Assembly (NCBI RefSeq): GCF_013782625.1
Contig: NZ_CP056199.1
Span: 1,506,588 to 1,570,587, forward strand
Direction: 5' to 3'
DNA from: Enterobacter sp. RHBSTW-00994
GTDB lineage: Bacteria > Pseudomonadota > Gammaproteobacteria > Enterobacterales > Enterobacteriaceae
Length of the DNA stretch: 64,000 bases
The position numbers and the translations under genes are program-made. The notes under the pieces are model-generated. The model ran no database searches. It was given only the letters and a program-made list of their open reading frames with translations, and was not told where the DNA came from. Positions 49,192 through 61,300 of the stretch are shown in pieces (the stretch's first letter is position 1; each line of letters starts with the position of its first letter).

Positions 49192-50307
49192 ATGAACCTC
49201 AAGGGAAAACGCAGGAAGCTGCTTCTGCTGCTGGCCGTGGTTGTGTTGGCGGGTGGATTTTGGTTATGGCAGGTGTTAAATGCGCCTGTTCCACAATATC
49301 AAACACTGATTGTTCGCCCAGGTGAGCTGCAACAAAGTGTACTGGCGACGGGGAAACTGGATGCGTTGCGTAAAGTTGACGTAGGGGCACAGGTGAGCGG
49401 CCAGTTAAAAACGCTGTCGGTTGAGATTGGCGATAAGGTAAAAAAAGGCCAGTTACTGGGGGTGATTGATCCTGAACAGGCTGAAAACCAGATCCGTGAA
49501 GTGGAAGCAACACTAATGGAGCTGCGTGCCCAGCGCAGCCAGGCGGAAGCAGAGCGTAACCTCGCGAAGGTAACGCTGGCACGTCAGCAGGCGCTTGCCA
49601 AAACCCAGGCGATATCGAAGCAGGATCTGGATACCTCCGCGACGCAACTGGCGGTAAAACAGGCGCAGATGGGCACAATTGACGCCCAGATTAAGCGCAA
49701 TCAGGCCACGCTCGATACGGCAAAAACGAACCTCGACTACACGCGCATCGTGGCGCCAATGGCCGGTGAAGTTACGCAAATCACCACGCTTCAGGGGCAA
49801 ACGGTGATTGCGGCTCAACAAGCGCCAAATATCCTCACGCTGGCCGATATGGGAACGATGCTGGTAAAAGCGCAGGTGTCGGAAGCCGATGTTATCCATC
49901 TTAAACCGGGGCAAAATGCCTGGTTTACAGTGCTTGGCGACCCGCAAACCCGTTACGAAGGTGTGCTCAAAGATATCCTGCCGACACCGGAAAAAGTAAA
50001 CGACGCTATCTTCTACTATGCCCGTTTCGAGGTTCCTAACCCGCAGGGCGTGTTGCGTCTGGACATGACGGCACAGGTTCATATCCAACTGACGGGAGTA
50101 AAAAATGTCCTGACCGTTCCGCTTTCCGCTTTGGGCGAAACGGCGGGAGAGAATCGCTACAAGGTGAAAGTGTTGCGCACTGGCGAAACGCGTGAGCGTG
50201 AGGTGACGATAGGGGCACGAAATGACACCGATGTCGTCATTGTCAAAGGGCTGGAAGAGGGCGACGAGGTGGTGATCAGCGAAAGTCTGCCTGGAGCTGC
50301 GAAATGA
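49192..50307 (+). CDS. macA: macrolide / enterotoxin efflux adaptor MacA
   Basis: Periplasmic adaptor joining MacB to TolC. ATG 49192 gives 371 residues, the E. coli length; a GTG- or ATG-type start further left adds nine unsupported residues. A single N-terminal membrane anchor ([17 protein letters not shown]), lipoyl halves ([33 protein letters not shown]), a long coiled hairpin about 95-180 and beta-barrel domains. Overlaps macB by four bases. Confidence 0.95.
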   Translation: MNLKGKRRKLLLLLAVVVLAGGFWLWQVLNAPVPQYQTLIVRPGELQQSVLATGKLDALRKVDVGAQVSGQLKTLSVEIGDKVKKGQLLGVIDPEQAENQIREVEATLMELRAQRSQAEAERNLAKVTLARQQALAKTQAISKQDLDTSATQLAVKQAQMGTIDAQIKRNQATLDTAKTNLDYTRIVAPMAGEVTQITTLQGQTVIAAQQAPNILTLADMGTMLVKAQVSEADVIHLKPGQNAWFTVLGDPQTRYEGVLKDILPTPEKVNDAIFYYARFEVPNPQGVLRLDMTAQVHIQLTGVKNVLTVPLSALGETAGENRYKVKVLRTGETREREVTIGARNDTDVVIVKGLEEGDEVVISESLPGAAK

Positions 50308-52244
50308 CGGCATTGCTTGAGCTGAATGCGATTCGCCGCAGTTACCCGTCGGGAGATGGGCCGGTGGACGTACTTAAGGGCATTTCGCTGCAGGTGGAAG
50401 CCGGAGAAATGGTGGCGATCGTGGGCGCCTCGGGTTCCGGTAAATCCACGCTGATGAACATTCTTGGCTGCCTGGACAAACCCACCAGCGGGACGTATCG
50501 CGTTGCGGGAACGGATGTATCCACCCTCGATGGCGATGCGCTGGCAAAACTGCGCCGGGAACATTTCGGCTTTATCTTCCAGCGTTATCATCTGCTTTCC
50601 CACCTGAGCGCGGCGCAAAACGTTGAGGTTCCGGCGGTGTATGCCGGTATAGAGCGTAAAAAGCGGCTTGAGCGCGCGCAGGCGCTGTTAACGCGCCTTG
50701 GGCTGGCGGAGCGTGTGGATTATCAGCCGTCGCAGTTATCGGGGGGGCAGCAGCAGCGTGTCAGCATTGCCCGCGCACTGATGAACGGTGGACAGGTGAT
50801 CCTGGCTGATGAGCCCACCGGGGCGCTTGATAGCCATTCGGGGGAAGAGGTTATGGCTATCCTTCATCAGTTACGCGATCAGGGGCACACGGTGATTATT
50901 GTTACACACGATCCGCTGGTGGCGGCGCAAGCCGAGCGGATCATCGAGATCCGTGATGGCGAACTGGTCAGCAATCCTCCACCCGGACGTGTGCAGACTG
51001 GGGTACACAAAGAGGCGTTGCCCGCCACATCGGGCTGGGGGCAGTTCGTCAGCGGTTTCCGGGAGGCGCTGACAATGGCCTGGCTGGCGATGGCAGCCAA
51101 TAAAATGCGGACGTTGCTCACCATGCTCGGCATCATTATCGGCATTGCTTCTGTGGTGTCGATTGTGGTGGTGGGCGATGCAGCCAAGCAACTTGTGCTG
51201 GCAGACATTCGCGCGATTGGGACGAATACCATTGATGTCTATCCCGGTAAAGATTTTGGTGATGATGAGCCTCAGTATCAGCAGGCGCTGAAATACGATG
51301 ACCTGACCGCGATACAGCGACAACCCTGGGTCAATTCGGCCACGCCGGCGGTGTCGCAAAACCTGCGCCTGCGCTACGGCAATATTGATGTGGCGGCAAG
51401 TGCGAACGGCGTAAGCGGTGATTACTTCAACGTCTACGGGATGACCTTCAGCGAGGGGACCACCTTCAATGCTGAACAACTCGCGGGCAGGGCACAGGTG
51501 GTAGTTCTTGATATCAACTCGCGCCGACAGCTGTTCCCCAATAAGGCCAGTGTGGTGGGGGAGGTCATTCTGGTGGGCAATATGCCCGCGACGGTGATTG
51601 GCGTCGCGGAAGAGAAGCAGTCGATGTTTGGCAGCAGTAAAATCCTGCGCGTATGGCTGCCATATAGCACTATTTCCGGGCGGATTATGGGCCAGTCGTG
51701 GCTCAACTCCATCACCGTGCGTGTAAAAGAAGGCTACGACAGTTCGCAGGCTGAACAACAGCTTGAACGGCTGTTAACGTTACGCCACGGGAAGAAAGAT
51801 TTCTTCACCTGGAATATGGACGGCCTCTTGAAAACGGCCGAAAAGACCACACGTACTCTTCAGATGTTCCTGACGCTGGTTGCCGTGATTTCACTGGTTG
51901 TCGGTGGGATTGGCGTGATGAATATCATGCTGGTATCGGTGACAGAGCGTACGCGGGAGATTGGCATTCGTATGGCAGTCGGGGCCAGAGCAAGCGATGT
52001 ACTGCAGCAGTTTTTGATTGAAGCGGTGCTGGTGTGTCTGGTTGGCGGGGCGATGGGGATTGCTCTCTCGATGATGATTGCGTTCGCCTTACAACTGTTT
52101 TTGCCCGGCTGGGAAATCGGTTTCTCTCCTGTGGCGATCCTGACGGCTTTTTTATGCTCAACCTTTACCGGCGTGTTATTTGGCTGGTTGCCTGCACGAA
52201 ACGCAGCCCGTCTTGATCCGGTCGATGCGCTGGCGCGTGAATAA
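50304..52244 (+). CDS. macB: ABC transporter MacB
   Basis: Mechanotransmission-type ABC transporter which, with MacA and TolC, expels macrolides, siderophore products and heat-stable toxin from the periplasm. 646 residues (648 in E. coli). N-terminal ATPase with [26 protein letters not shown] and [12 protein letters not shown]; a membrane helix near 275-295; a large periplasmic domain; and three C-terminal helices with [16 protein letters not shown] bidirectional terminator follows. Confidence 0.96.
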   Translation: MTALLELNAIRRSYPSGDGPVDVLKGISLQVEAGEMVAIVGASGSGKSTLMNILGCLDKPTSGTYRVAGTDVSTLDGDALAKLRREHFGFIFQRYHLLSHLSAAQNVEVPAVYAGIERKKRLERAQALLTRLGLAERVDYQPSQLSGGQQQRVSIARALMNGGQVILADEPTGALDSHSGEEVMAILHQLRDQGHTVIIVTHDPLVAAQAERIIEIRDGELVSNPPPGRVQTGVHKEALPATSGWGQFVSGFREALTMAWLAMAANKMRTLLTMLGIIIGIASVVSIVVVGDAAKQLVLADIRAIGTNTIDVYPGKDFGDDEPQYQQALKYDDLTAIQRQPWVNSATPAVSQNLRLRYGNIDVAASANGVSGDYFNVYGMTFSEGTTFNAEQLAGRAQVVVLDINSRRQLFPNKASVVGEVILVGNMPATVIGVAEEKQSMFGSSKILRVWLPYSTISGRIMGQSWLNSITVRVKEGYDSSQAEQQLERLLTLRHGKKDFFTWNMDGLLKTAEKTTRTLQMFLTLVAVISLVVGGIGVMNIMLVSVTERTREIGIRMAVGARASDVLQQFLIEAVLVCLVGGAMGIALSMMIAFALQLFLPGWEIGFSPVAILTAFLCSTFTGVLFGWLPARNAARLDPVDALARE

Positions 52245-52254
52245 GCCATAAATA

Positions 52255-52283
52255 AAAATGCCAGCCGATCGGGCTGGCATTTT
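52255..52283. terminator. bidirectional terminator between macB and cspD
   Basis: AAAATGCCAGCC (52255-52266) pairs perfectly with GGCTGGCATTTT (52272-52283) across a 5-base loop, giving T-runs on both strands, as expected between convergent genes. Confidence 0.8.
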
Positions 52284-52314
52284 GAGTGCGGGATGTACAC
52301 AATGAATCAGAGAG

Positions 52315-52536
52315 CTATGCAACAACTTCTGCTTCAATGGGCACGATAACACTGGCATGATTGCCTTTCGGTCCCTCGTGAACATCGAACCGGACTGTTT
52401 GCCCGGCTTTGAGCGTTCTGTAACCATCCATCTGAATGGTGGAATAGTGAGCGAAGATATCCTCGCCGCCGCCTTCAGGGCAGATGAAACCAAACCCTTT
52501 GGCGTTGTTGAACCACTTAACAGTACCCATTTCCAT
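52315..52536 (-). CDS. cspD: cold-shock-like protein CspD, replication inhibitor
   Basis: Single-stranded DNA/RNA-binding protein that inhibits replication in stationary phase; degraded by Lon in E. coli. 73 residues (74 in E. coli). RNP1 KGFGFI and RNP2 DIFAHYS are intact, and the C-terminal tail beyond the cold-shock fold distinguishes CspD from CspA. GAAGGA lies before the ATG. Divergent from clpS. Confidence 0.95.
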   Translation of the reverse strand: MEMGTVKWFNNAKGFGFICPEGGGEDIFAHYSTIQMDGYRTLKAGQTVRFDVHEGPKGNHASVIVPIEAEVVA

Positions 52537-52804
52537 GCTTCGACATCCTTCGTAAATCTTATTAATTAAGATGGAATGAACCGGTGGTGGAGTGGGGGCT
52601 GTTCAAAACCTCGCCAACTCACGCTTGTACAATTTAGATAAACGAAACAAGCCGTCAAGCGTTTGGCGCTGGAGTTGGGACCATAATCAACCAAAAATTT
52701 GAAGCAGTTAACGCTATTGGCAGGGTTTGTGACAGACATCGCGGATGACAGTAATAGATGATTGTTATCTAACATCTGAGGTAGATTCATAGTGATTATG
52801 AAAA

Positions 52805-53125
52805 ATGAGTAAGACGAACGACTGGCTGGATTTTGATCAACTGGCGGAAGACAAAGTGCGTGACGCGCTAAAACCGCCATCTATGTATAAAGTTATGTTA
52901 ATGAACGATGATTACACGCCGATGGAATTTGTTATTGACGTGCTACAAAAGTTCTTTTCTTATGATGTAGAACGTGCAACGCAACTGATGCTTACCGTTC
53001 ACTACCGTGGTAAAGCCATTTGCGGGATTTTTACCGCAGAAGTCGCGGAGACGAAAGTGGCGATGGTGAACGACTATGCAAGGGAGAACGAGCATCCGTT
53101 GCTGTGTACGCTGGAAAAGGCCTGA
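52805..53125 (+). CDS. clpS: ClpS, adaptor of ClpAP for N-end rule substrates
   Basis: 106-residue adaptor that recognises N-degrons and delivers them to ClpA. The family core [20 protein letters not shown] and the histidine/aspartate pocket residues ([20 protein letters not shown]) are present, as is the flexible N-terminal tail engaged by ClpA. It starts 27 bases before the clpA gene ribosome site and is co-transcribed with it. Confidence 0.97.
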   Translation: MSKTNDWLDFDQLAEDKVRDALKPPSMYKVMLMNDDYTPMEFVIDVLQKFFSYDVERATQLMLTVHYRGKAICGIFTAEVAETKVAMVNDYARENEHPLLCTLEKA

Positions 53126-53152
53126 TAAGGCATAAAATTGGGGGAGGTGCCT

Positions 53153-55432
<2,280 letters not shown>

Positions 55433-55455
55433 TTTCGAATATTAGTCTTAAAAAA

Positions 55456-55478
55456 CCGGGCAATTGCCCGGTTTTTTT
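55456..55478 (+). terminator. terminator after clpA
   Basis: The perfect palindrome CCGGGCAATTGCCCGG (55456-55471) is preceded by A5 and followed by T7. Confidence 0.88.
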
Positions 55479-55492
55479 ATGCCTGCTTTTCT

Positions 55493-55513
55493 CCCTCTCC
55501 CCATGGGAGAGGG
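55493..55513. repeat. CCCTCTCCC palindrome, copy 2
   Basis: CCCTCTCCC (55493-55501), loop CAT, GGGAGAGGG (55505-55513). Same arms as the copy at 45320. Confidence 0.55.
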
Positions 55514-55567
55514 CATCAGGCCGCACTGAAATTTTGCGAGGCGCTTTCCAGTTTATTGCGGTAATGA

Positions 55568-55595
55568 TTGCTGGATAAATTTACAGTAATAAAAT
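55568..55595 (+). promoter_or_regulatory. possible outer promoter of the antisense-RNA module
   Basis: TTGCTG (55568-55573), 16 bases, TAAAAT (55590-55595). Transcription from here would produce the leader with two hairpins and the mini-ORF. Confidence 0.35.
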
Positions 55596-55602
55596 GGCGG
55601 CG

Positions 55603-55638
55603 CACCTGCAAAATCAGGTGTCAGGATTGGCGTCCTGA
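55603..55638 (+). promoter_or_regulatory. two tandem leader hairpins, probable antisense target
   Basis: CACCTG/CAGGTG (55603-55620) is followed immediately by TCAGGA/TCCTGA (55621-55638). The second loop is TTGGCG, complementary to CGCCAA of the downstream RNA at 55784-55789, so a kissing contact is possible. Confidence 0.6.
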
Positions 55639-55651
55639 TTACACGAGAGAA

Positions 55652-55678
55652 ATGATGTTGATTCGTCGACTATCATAA
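55652..55678 (+). CDS. leader mini-ORF MMLIRRLS
   Basis: Eight codons and a stop, with ACGAGAG just upstream as a ribosome site. That site lies inside the 11-base segment complementary to the downstream RNA, so the frame looks like a translated regulatory leader rather than a functional peptide gene. Two ATGs (55652, 55655). Confidence 0.35.
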   Translation: MMLIRRLS

Positions 55679-55684
55679 GGTTCG

Positions 55685-55713
55685 TTCACACTTTTGAAAG
55701 CTAGCGATATAAT
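55685..55713 (+). promoter_or_regulatory. strong internal promoter of the antisense-RNA module
   Basis: TTCACA (55685-55690), 17 bases, TATAAT (55708-55713): one mismatch to the sigma-70 consensus. Predicted start near 55720, just before the structured RNA. Confidence 0.65.
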
Positions 55714-55719
55714 CCGCAG

Positions 55720-55830
55720 ACTCAATTATGGTGGGCTGAGCCGGGGCTTCTTTGAAGCGCCGATTTTCTCGTGTGAGTCGGTACGCCAAACCGGTTCAGT
55801 CTGCCGCCTGAGTTGGCGTTCGGGTGGAGA
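55720..55830 (+). ncRNA. C4/CI-like antisense RNA (candidate)
   Basis: Structured RNA upstream of the unknown gene at 55860. Visible stems: GCTTC/GAAGC (55746-55758) and ACGCCAA/TTGGCGT (55783-55789 with 55813-55819), with TCAG/CTGA inside. The segment 55764-55792 is complementary to the upstream leader 55624-55651 almost throughout: 11 pairs, a bulge at 55775, 6 pairs, one mismatch, then 7 pairs. Part of it (55769-55778) also pairs over ten bases, two of them G-U, with 55838-55847, covering the ribosome-site region of the next gene. Phage P1 c4 and P4 CI RNAs have this layout: processed from a leader, they block translation of flanking frames. Family assignment is by architecture; a covariance search was not possible. 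Confidence 0.6.
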
Positions 55831-55859
55831 TCTTACAATTCACACGGAGTCATAATTAA

Positions 55860-56297
55860 ATGGAACATACGAGTATTCCTCAGATCTACAGCGAACTCTC
55901 GCTTACCCCCGACCTCCCAACGCTCGCCGAGCGCTGTAAACTGCTTACCGAAATCCTGCTTGATTGTCATTCACTCCCGCAAACTCAACCTGTTTGCCGC
56001 TGTCTTGGTGCGTACCTTGAAGAAGTCAAAACAGGGCTTGCGGAGTCGATGAGTGATTTTCAGGTCGTGGAGTTTGAAGAAGCCGAGGAAGCACCACGGA
56101 GAAAAGAGTGGCTGCTGGAAGATACTGAAACCAAATGCGATTACTGCCGGGCATTAAACCATGTGCTACTTATCTCGCATTTTGACCGCGATATGCTGCC
56201 GCATTTGACCGGGTTGCTTCATGATTTAACGCATTCAATGGCCGCGGATCTTATTGCTTCTCGCTGTGGAAATATGTCGATTCACCTCAATTGTTAA
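55860..56297 (+). CDS. unknown acidic cysteine-rich protein downstream of the C4-like RNA
   Basis: 145 residues, no signal peptide, no membrane segment; I do not recognise the family. By my count 24 acidic against 11 basic residues and 8 cysteines, including CRC near 46-48 and CDYC near 93-96. An acidic stretch (VVEFEEAEEAPRRKEWLLEDTE) sits in the middle and the C-terminal third is predicted helical (LPHLTGLLHDLTHSMAADLIASR). CGGAG lies ten bases before the ATG and partly within the segment that can pair with the antisense RNA. It lies between clpA and a CRISPR array, with no phage structural or integrase gene nearby. Possible identities include a leftover phage early gene or a CRISPR-linked accessory; neither can be shown. 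Confidence 0.7.
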   Translation: MEHTSIPQIYSELSLTPDLPTLAERCKLLTEILLDCHSLPQTQPVCRCLGAYLEEVKTGLAESMSDFQVVEFEEAEEAPRRKEWLLEDTETKCDYCRALNHVLLISHFDRDMLPHLTGLLHDLTHSMAADLIASRCGNMSIHLNC

Positions 56298-56368
56298 CGT
56301 GCCACCCAGTACGCCGGGGGAATATTCTAGGCGTATCTCGTCGAACCCTTTTTTCGGCCCTTTATGTA

Positions 56369-56474
56369 ACTTATTGATTTATTAAAAGGCGAAGGGACGT
56401 CCGGAAAAAAGGGTTTATTGGATATAAAGGAATTTTATCTTTATCAGACAACAGGATAGGTGTAGATTGCTCCA
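56369..56474 (+). promoter_or_regulatory. CRISPR leader of array 2
   Basis: AT-rich leader sharing its repeat-proximal 34 bases (two differences) and further blocks such as GGAAAAAAGGGTTT with the leader of array 1. It should contain the array promoter and the integration signals for new spacers. Confidence 0.75.
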
Positions 56475-57154
56475 GTTCACTGCCGTACAGGCAGCTTAGA
56501 AAGTCATCATCACAGCATGAAACCCGTGATTTTTGTTCACTGCCGTACAGGCAGCTTAGAAAGCAAGCAACGCAACGCGCGTTGCGATAACCGGGTTCAC
56601 TGCCGTACAGGCAGCTTAGAAATCTATCTCGTCTGTCGGCAATCCCTGCACCTCGTTCACTGCCGTACAGGCAGCTTAGAAAACCTGCAGGCATACCAGC
56701 AATCGGCTCCAGTCGTTCACTGCCGTACAGGCAGCTTAGAAAAACACAGGGAAGTTGGTAGTTCCTCTTGTGACGTTCACTGCCGTACAGGCAGCTTAGA
56801 AAATCGAGCGCAAAGAAGGTCGTGAAGTCCTTACGTTCACTGCCGTACAGGCAGCTTAGAAATGAGTCAGATGAAATGTTGGCTGCAACCTGTGGTTCAC
56901 TGCCGTACAGGCAGCTTAGAAACGCAACAAGATCGGTGCTGAATGCGGTTCCTGGTTCACTGCCGTACAGGCAGCTTAGAAAGGTAATCTGAAAGGTGTC
57001 ACTCTGGCGACACTGTTCACTGCCGTACAGGCAGCTTAGAAATCAACTATCGGCATAAACGAAAGGTCAGCGAAGTTCACTGCCGTACAGGCAGCTTAGA
57101 AACACCACCTGAAATGATGTGCATCTGCGCAAAAGTTCACTGCCGTACAGGCAG
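56475..57154 (+). CRISPR. CRISPR array 2, type I-F, 11 spacers, next to cas1
   Basis: Eleven identical 28-base repeats start every 60 bases from 56475 to 57075 (first 20 bases GTTCACTGCCGTACAGGCAG, then CTTAGAAA), with eleven 32-base spacers. The twelfth repeat (57135-57154) keeps only the first 20 bases, then diverges, marking the old end. The stem CTGCC/GGCAG inside the repeat is the Cas6f hairpin. No two spacers are alike, and none matches array 1. Confidence 0.98.
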
Positions 57155-57364
57155 ACTATATTTAGGTGAGCTAAAGCGAATCTGGAATTTTAAAATATAC
57201 ATATCAGATTAAATATAAGTTCGATGAATTAAATCTGTTTTTGAGTTGTCTAAAAGATTTATATTCAATTTTATTTATATCTATTTGATATTGGTCACAT
57301 TTAATTTTTATCTCTATTCGTTAGCATAGCAAGCCCTATATGCTTACCACCGGAAGGCGTTACG
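57155..57364 (+). promoter_or_regulatory. AT-rich region before cas1
   Basis: 210 bases, far richer in A and T than the neighbours, presumably carrying the cas promoter. I could not choose one -10/-35 pair among many candidates. GGAAGG at 57352-57357 is the cas1 ribosome site. AT-rich cas promoters are often silenced by H-NS in enterobacteria. Confidence 0.4.
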
Positions 57365-58348
57365 ATGTCCACGAATAGCATCATGCCATCAGACCTGAAG
57401 ACGATTCTTCACTCCAAACGAGCCAATATTTATTACCTGGAAAAGTGCAGAGTTCAGGTCAATGGGGGGCGAGTAGAGTACATCACCCAGGAAGGTAAAG
57501 AATCGTTTTACTGGAATATCCCTATCGCGAATACCACCGCAGTCATGCTGGGAATGGGAACATCCGTCACGCAAATGGCCATGCGCGAGTTTGCGCGTGC
57601 CGGGGTAATGGTCGGATTCTGTGGTACGGACGGCACGCCTCTTTATTCTGCTAACGAAGTGGATATCGATGTTTCCTGGCTTTGCCCACAAAGCGAATAT
57701 CGTCCGACAGAGTATCTGCAAAACTGGGTTTCATTCTGGTTTAACGAGGAAAAACGCCTGCAGGCGGCAAAACAGTTTCAGCTTGTTCGTTTGCAGCAGA
57801 TTGAAAAACACTGGTCCGGATTGCGAATGCAACGTGAAACCGCATTCCAGCCTGATAACGACGCATTGCAAACGATCCTTGAGCGTGCAAGGAACGGCAT
57901 GGAGCATGCCAGTGACCATACTTCCTTGATGCTCCAGGAAGCGCAACTGACTAAATCACTCTACAGGCTGGCAAGCCAGACGGTTGGTTATGGTGATTTT
58001 ACCCGCGCTAAACGGGGTGGCGGCTCGGATATGGCAAACCGGTTTCTCGATCAGGGCAACTATCTGGCCTATGGGCTGGCCGCAGTTGCTGCGTGGGTGA
58101 CTGGCATACCTCATGGTCTTGCCGTGATGCATGGCAAAACCCGGCGGGGAGGGCTGGTTTTTGATATTGCCGATCTGATGAAAGATGCTCTGGTTATGCC
58201 GCAGGCCTTCATCGCCGCAATGGAAGGCGAAGATCATCAGATGTTTCGTCAGCGCTGTATCAACGTCTTCCAGCAGGCAAATGCGCTGGATGTCATGATC
58301 ACGACCTTGCAGGAAACATCGCAGGCGCTGGCTGGAGGCGCGCAGTGA
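57365..58348 (+). CDS. cas1: type I-F Cas1 integrase
   Basis: Metal-dependent integrase that inserts new spacers. 327 residues, the usual I-F length. N-terminal beta domain (about 1-100) and helical catalytic domain with the conserved glutamate in ERARNGMEHAS, the histidine in PHGLAVMHGKTRRGGLVFDIADLMKD and the following aspartates. In I-F systems it works with the Cas2-Cas3 fusion encoded next. Its stop overlaps the GTG of that gene by four bases. Confidence 0.96.
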   Translation: MSTNSIMPSDLKTILHSKRANIYYLEKCRVQVNGGRVEYITQEGKESFYWNIPIANTTAVMLGMGTSVTQMAMREFARAGVMVGFCGTDGTPLYSANEVDIDVSWLCPQSEYRPTEYLQNWVSFWFNEEKRLQAAKQFQLVRLQQIEKHWSGLRMQRETAFQPDNDALQTILERARNGMEHASDHTSLMLQEAQLTKSLYRLASQTVGYGDFTRAKRGGGSDMANRFLDQGNYLAYGLAAVAAWVTGIPHGLAVMHGKTRRGGLVFDIADLMKDALVMPQAFIAAMEGEDHQMFRQRCINVFQQANALDVMITTLQETSQALAGGAQ

Positions 58349-61300
58349 ATATCCTGATCATCTCCCGTTGCACTAAACATGCACGTAATGAAAGTTGCAG
58401 GATCATCGATCAGTTTGCTGAGCGTACCGGAGATGCCGCCTGGCAAACGGTCATCACCCTGGAAGGTGTCAACACTCTACGGAAATTGCTGCGCAAAACA
58501 GCACGACGTAACACTGCTGTGGCTTGTCACTGGCTCAAAAAAAATGGGCAAACTGAACTGCTGTGGGTGGTGGGTAATCTTCGTCGTTTTAATGCTCAGG
58601 GACGTGTTCCGACCCATCGTACGACACAACGTGTCGTGAAAAATGATGCTGAACATCGCTGGCACAATGCGGAAAGTATGGCTTTACTGGCCGCTATTGC
58701 CGGGTTATTTCATGATTTTGGCAAAGCCGGGATGTGCTTTCAGCAAACGCTGCGCGGGGAGAGCCAGTATGCCTGCCAGCCTTACCGGCATGAATGGATT
58801 TCCGTTCGCCTGTTTCAGGCATTTGTCGGGGAACAGACAGATGAACAGTGGCTGGCAAAGCTGGAGCATTTAAAAGCAACTGATGAAAAAGCCATGCTGA
58901 AGGCTCTGGATATAGACACACCGACCCGAAGTGGCAGCCCGTTCCGCACATTGCCCCCGCTGGCTAAGGTGGTGGCGTGGTTAATGCTGTCACACCATCG
59001 TTTACCGCAATCACACGCTACTGCACCTCAGCTTATTTACTGCGATGGGTGGATTGAGAGGCAACTGAATGCAGACTGGAATTCACTGAATCACACGTCG
59101 ACTGATAGGCGTCAGTGGAAAGAGCGTGATTTTAAAAATGTCTGGAAATTTCCGGATGGCACGCCGCTGAAAAGTCAGATGTGGCGTGAGAAAGCCAGAC
59201 AAATTGGCAAACGTATCAGGAATATGCCAGCACTGCTGCGTGATGGCGTTCTGGATAATCTGTTCACCCTCCACCTGGCCCGTCTGTCACTCATGCTGGC
59301 TGACCACTTTTACTCTTCCCAACCCCCACGTACGGAATGGCAGGATGACGCTATGCCTGTCTGGGCAAATAGCGACCGTCAGACAAAACAACGTAAACAA
59401 AAGCTCGATGAGCACAATATTGGTGTGGCACATCATGCGTTGCTGCTCGGACGTTCATTGCCTTTATTACGGCGATCATTGCCAGCGATTGCCCGTCATA
59501 AAACGTTTCGGGAGCGGGCGAAAGACACTCGCTTTCACTGGCAAAATAAGGCCTGGGATGTCGCGCTGGCATTGCGGGAAAAAAGTGTTGAGCAGGGTTT
59601 TTTCGGCATAAACATGGCGTCTACCGGGTGTGGTAAAACCTTTGCCAATGCACGCATCATGTATGCCCTGTCTGATGAGCAGGAAGGGTGTCGCTTTAGT
59701 GTTGCTCTGGGATTACGCACGTTGACGCTGCAAACCGGGCAGGCATTACAGTCTCGTCTTGGGCTTGATGATGACACGCTGGCTGTGGTCACAGGGTCCG
59801 CTGCCGTGAGGGAACTCTACAACGGGAACAATGACGTAGATAACAACAGCGCCAGCGATGAGGCGTTTTTTGCCAGCCACCATTATGTCCATTATGAAGG
59901 CGCTACGGGGAGCGGTATCGCGCAACAATGGTTGGCAACTGAGCCTGCGCTTAATCGCCTGGTCAGCGCTCCGGTACTGGTCACCACGGTCGATCATTTG
60001 ATGCCAGCAACGGAAGGAGTCCGGGGCGGCAGACAGATCCCTGCCATGCTGCGTTTGTTGACCAGCGATCTGGTTCTGGATGAACCGGATGATTTTGATA
60101 TTGACGATTTGCACGCGTTGTGTCGGCTGGTGAACTGGGCTGGCATGCTTGGCTCTCGCGTGCTTCTCTCGTCGGCGACGTTACCCCCGGCATTAACTGA
60201 AGCGTTATTTGAGGCATACCGGAAAGGACGTGAGGCCTGGCAAATGGCCTGCGGTGTATCCGGCAGGCCGGTTAAAATTTGTTGTGCCTGGTTTGATGAA
60301 TACGGCTCACAGTCGGAAGAGGTTCTGGACGAAACCAGGTTTCAGCTTGCGCACCGGGATTTTGTGAATAAGCGAGCGAAGCGTTTGCCGGACCAGCCAT
60401 GTCTTCGTCCCGGTAAACTGGTCGTGGTGGAGCCGGAGTCGACCAGCCGTGCTGATGTGATACCGGCGGTGGCGAAAACCCTTCAGGAGCAGATATTCGG
60501 GCTGCATCAGCAACACCACAATAGACATAAAACGGGCAAGACGGTTTCTTTTGGTCTTGTTAGGTTGGCCAATATTAATCCTTTGGTGGCAGTGGCACAG
60601 GCGTTGATGGCATCGCCTGCACCCGAAAATTATTGCATTCATTATTGCGTTTACCACAGTCAGCACCCTCTGGCGGTACGCGCGGCGATAGAAAAACGGC
60701 TGGACAGTGCTTTTACCCGGCACGATCCGGCGCAAATCTGGCAGCTTCCGGAGGTCAAACAGGCACTGATCTCATCGCATCAGCACCATATTTTCGTTGT
60801 TCTGGGAACCTCCGTTCTGGAAGTCGGCAGGGATTTTGATGCCGACTGGGGGATCATCGAACCCAGTTCAATGCGCTCACTCATCCAGTTTGCAGGACGC
60901 ATTCAGCGTCATCGCCAGCAAGTTCCTGCTGAAGAAAATCTGGTGATTCTGAACCGGAATATCCGCGCCCTTCAGGGCGAGAAAGTGGCCTATACACAGC
61001 CGGGTTTTGAGACGGAGCAGCATTCACTTCATCACCACGATCTGCGTGAACTGTTTACCGAAGCGGCTTACCGCACGCTGAATGCTATTCCACGTATTGT
61101 TGAGAATGCCCCTGGTAATGCGCTTGCATCGCTGGAACATACTCGCCTGCGTGCGGCGTTGCTGGAGGGCGGCGACAAGTCAGATGCCATTGCAGCACAG
61201 TGGTGGCGGTTGCCACTGACGTGGAACGGAGAGTTACAACGACGCACGCCATTTCGTCAGTCCTCACCGCAGGCCTCTTTTTTCCTGAGTATGACGGAAG

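Noticed and set aside
56371..56825. Open reading frames across CRISPR array 2 on both strands
   Set aside because: They are made of the repeat translated every 20 codons (VHCRTGSLE and FLSCLYGSE peptides), not genes.
55433..57364. A prophage or integrative element around the C4-like RNA
   Set aside because: No integrase, attachment repeats or structural genes are visible; only the RNA and one unknown gene are present, so at most a remnant.
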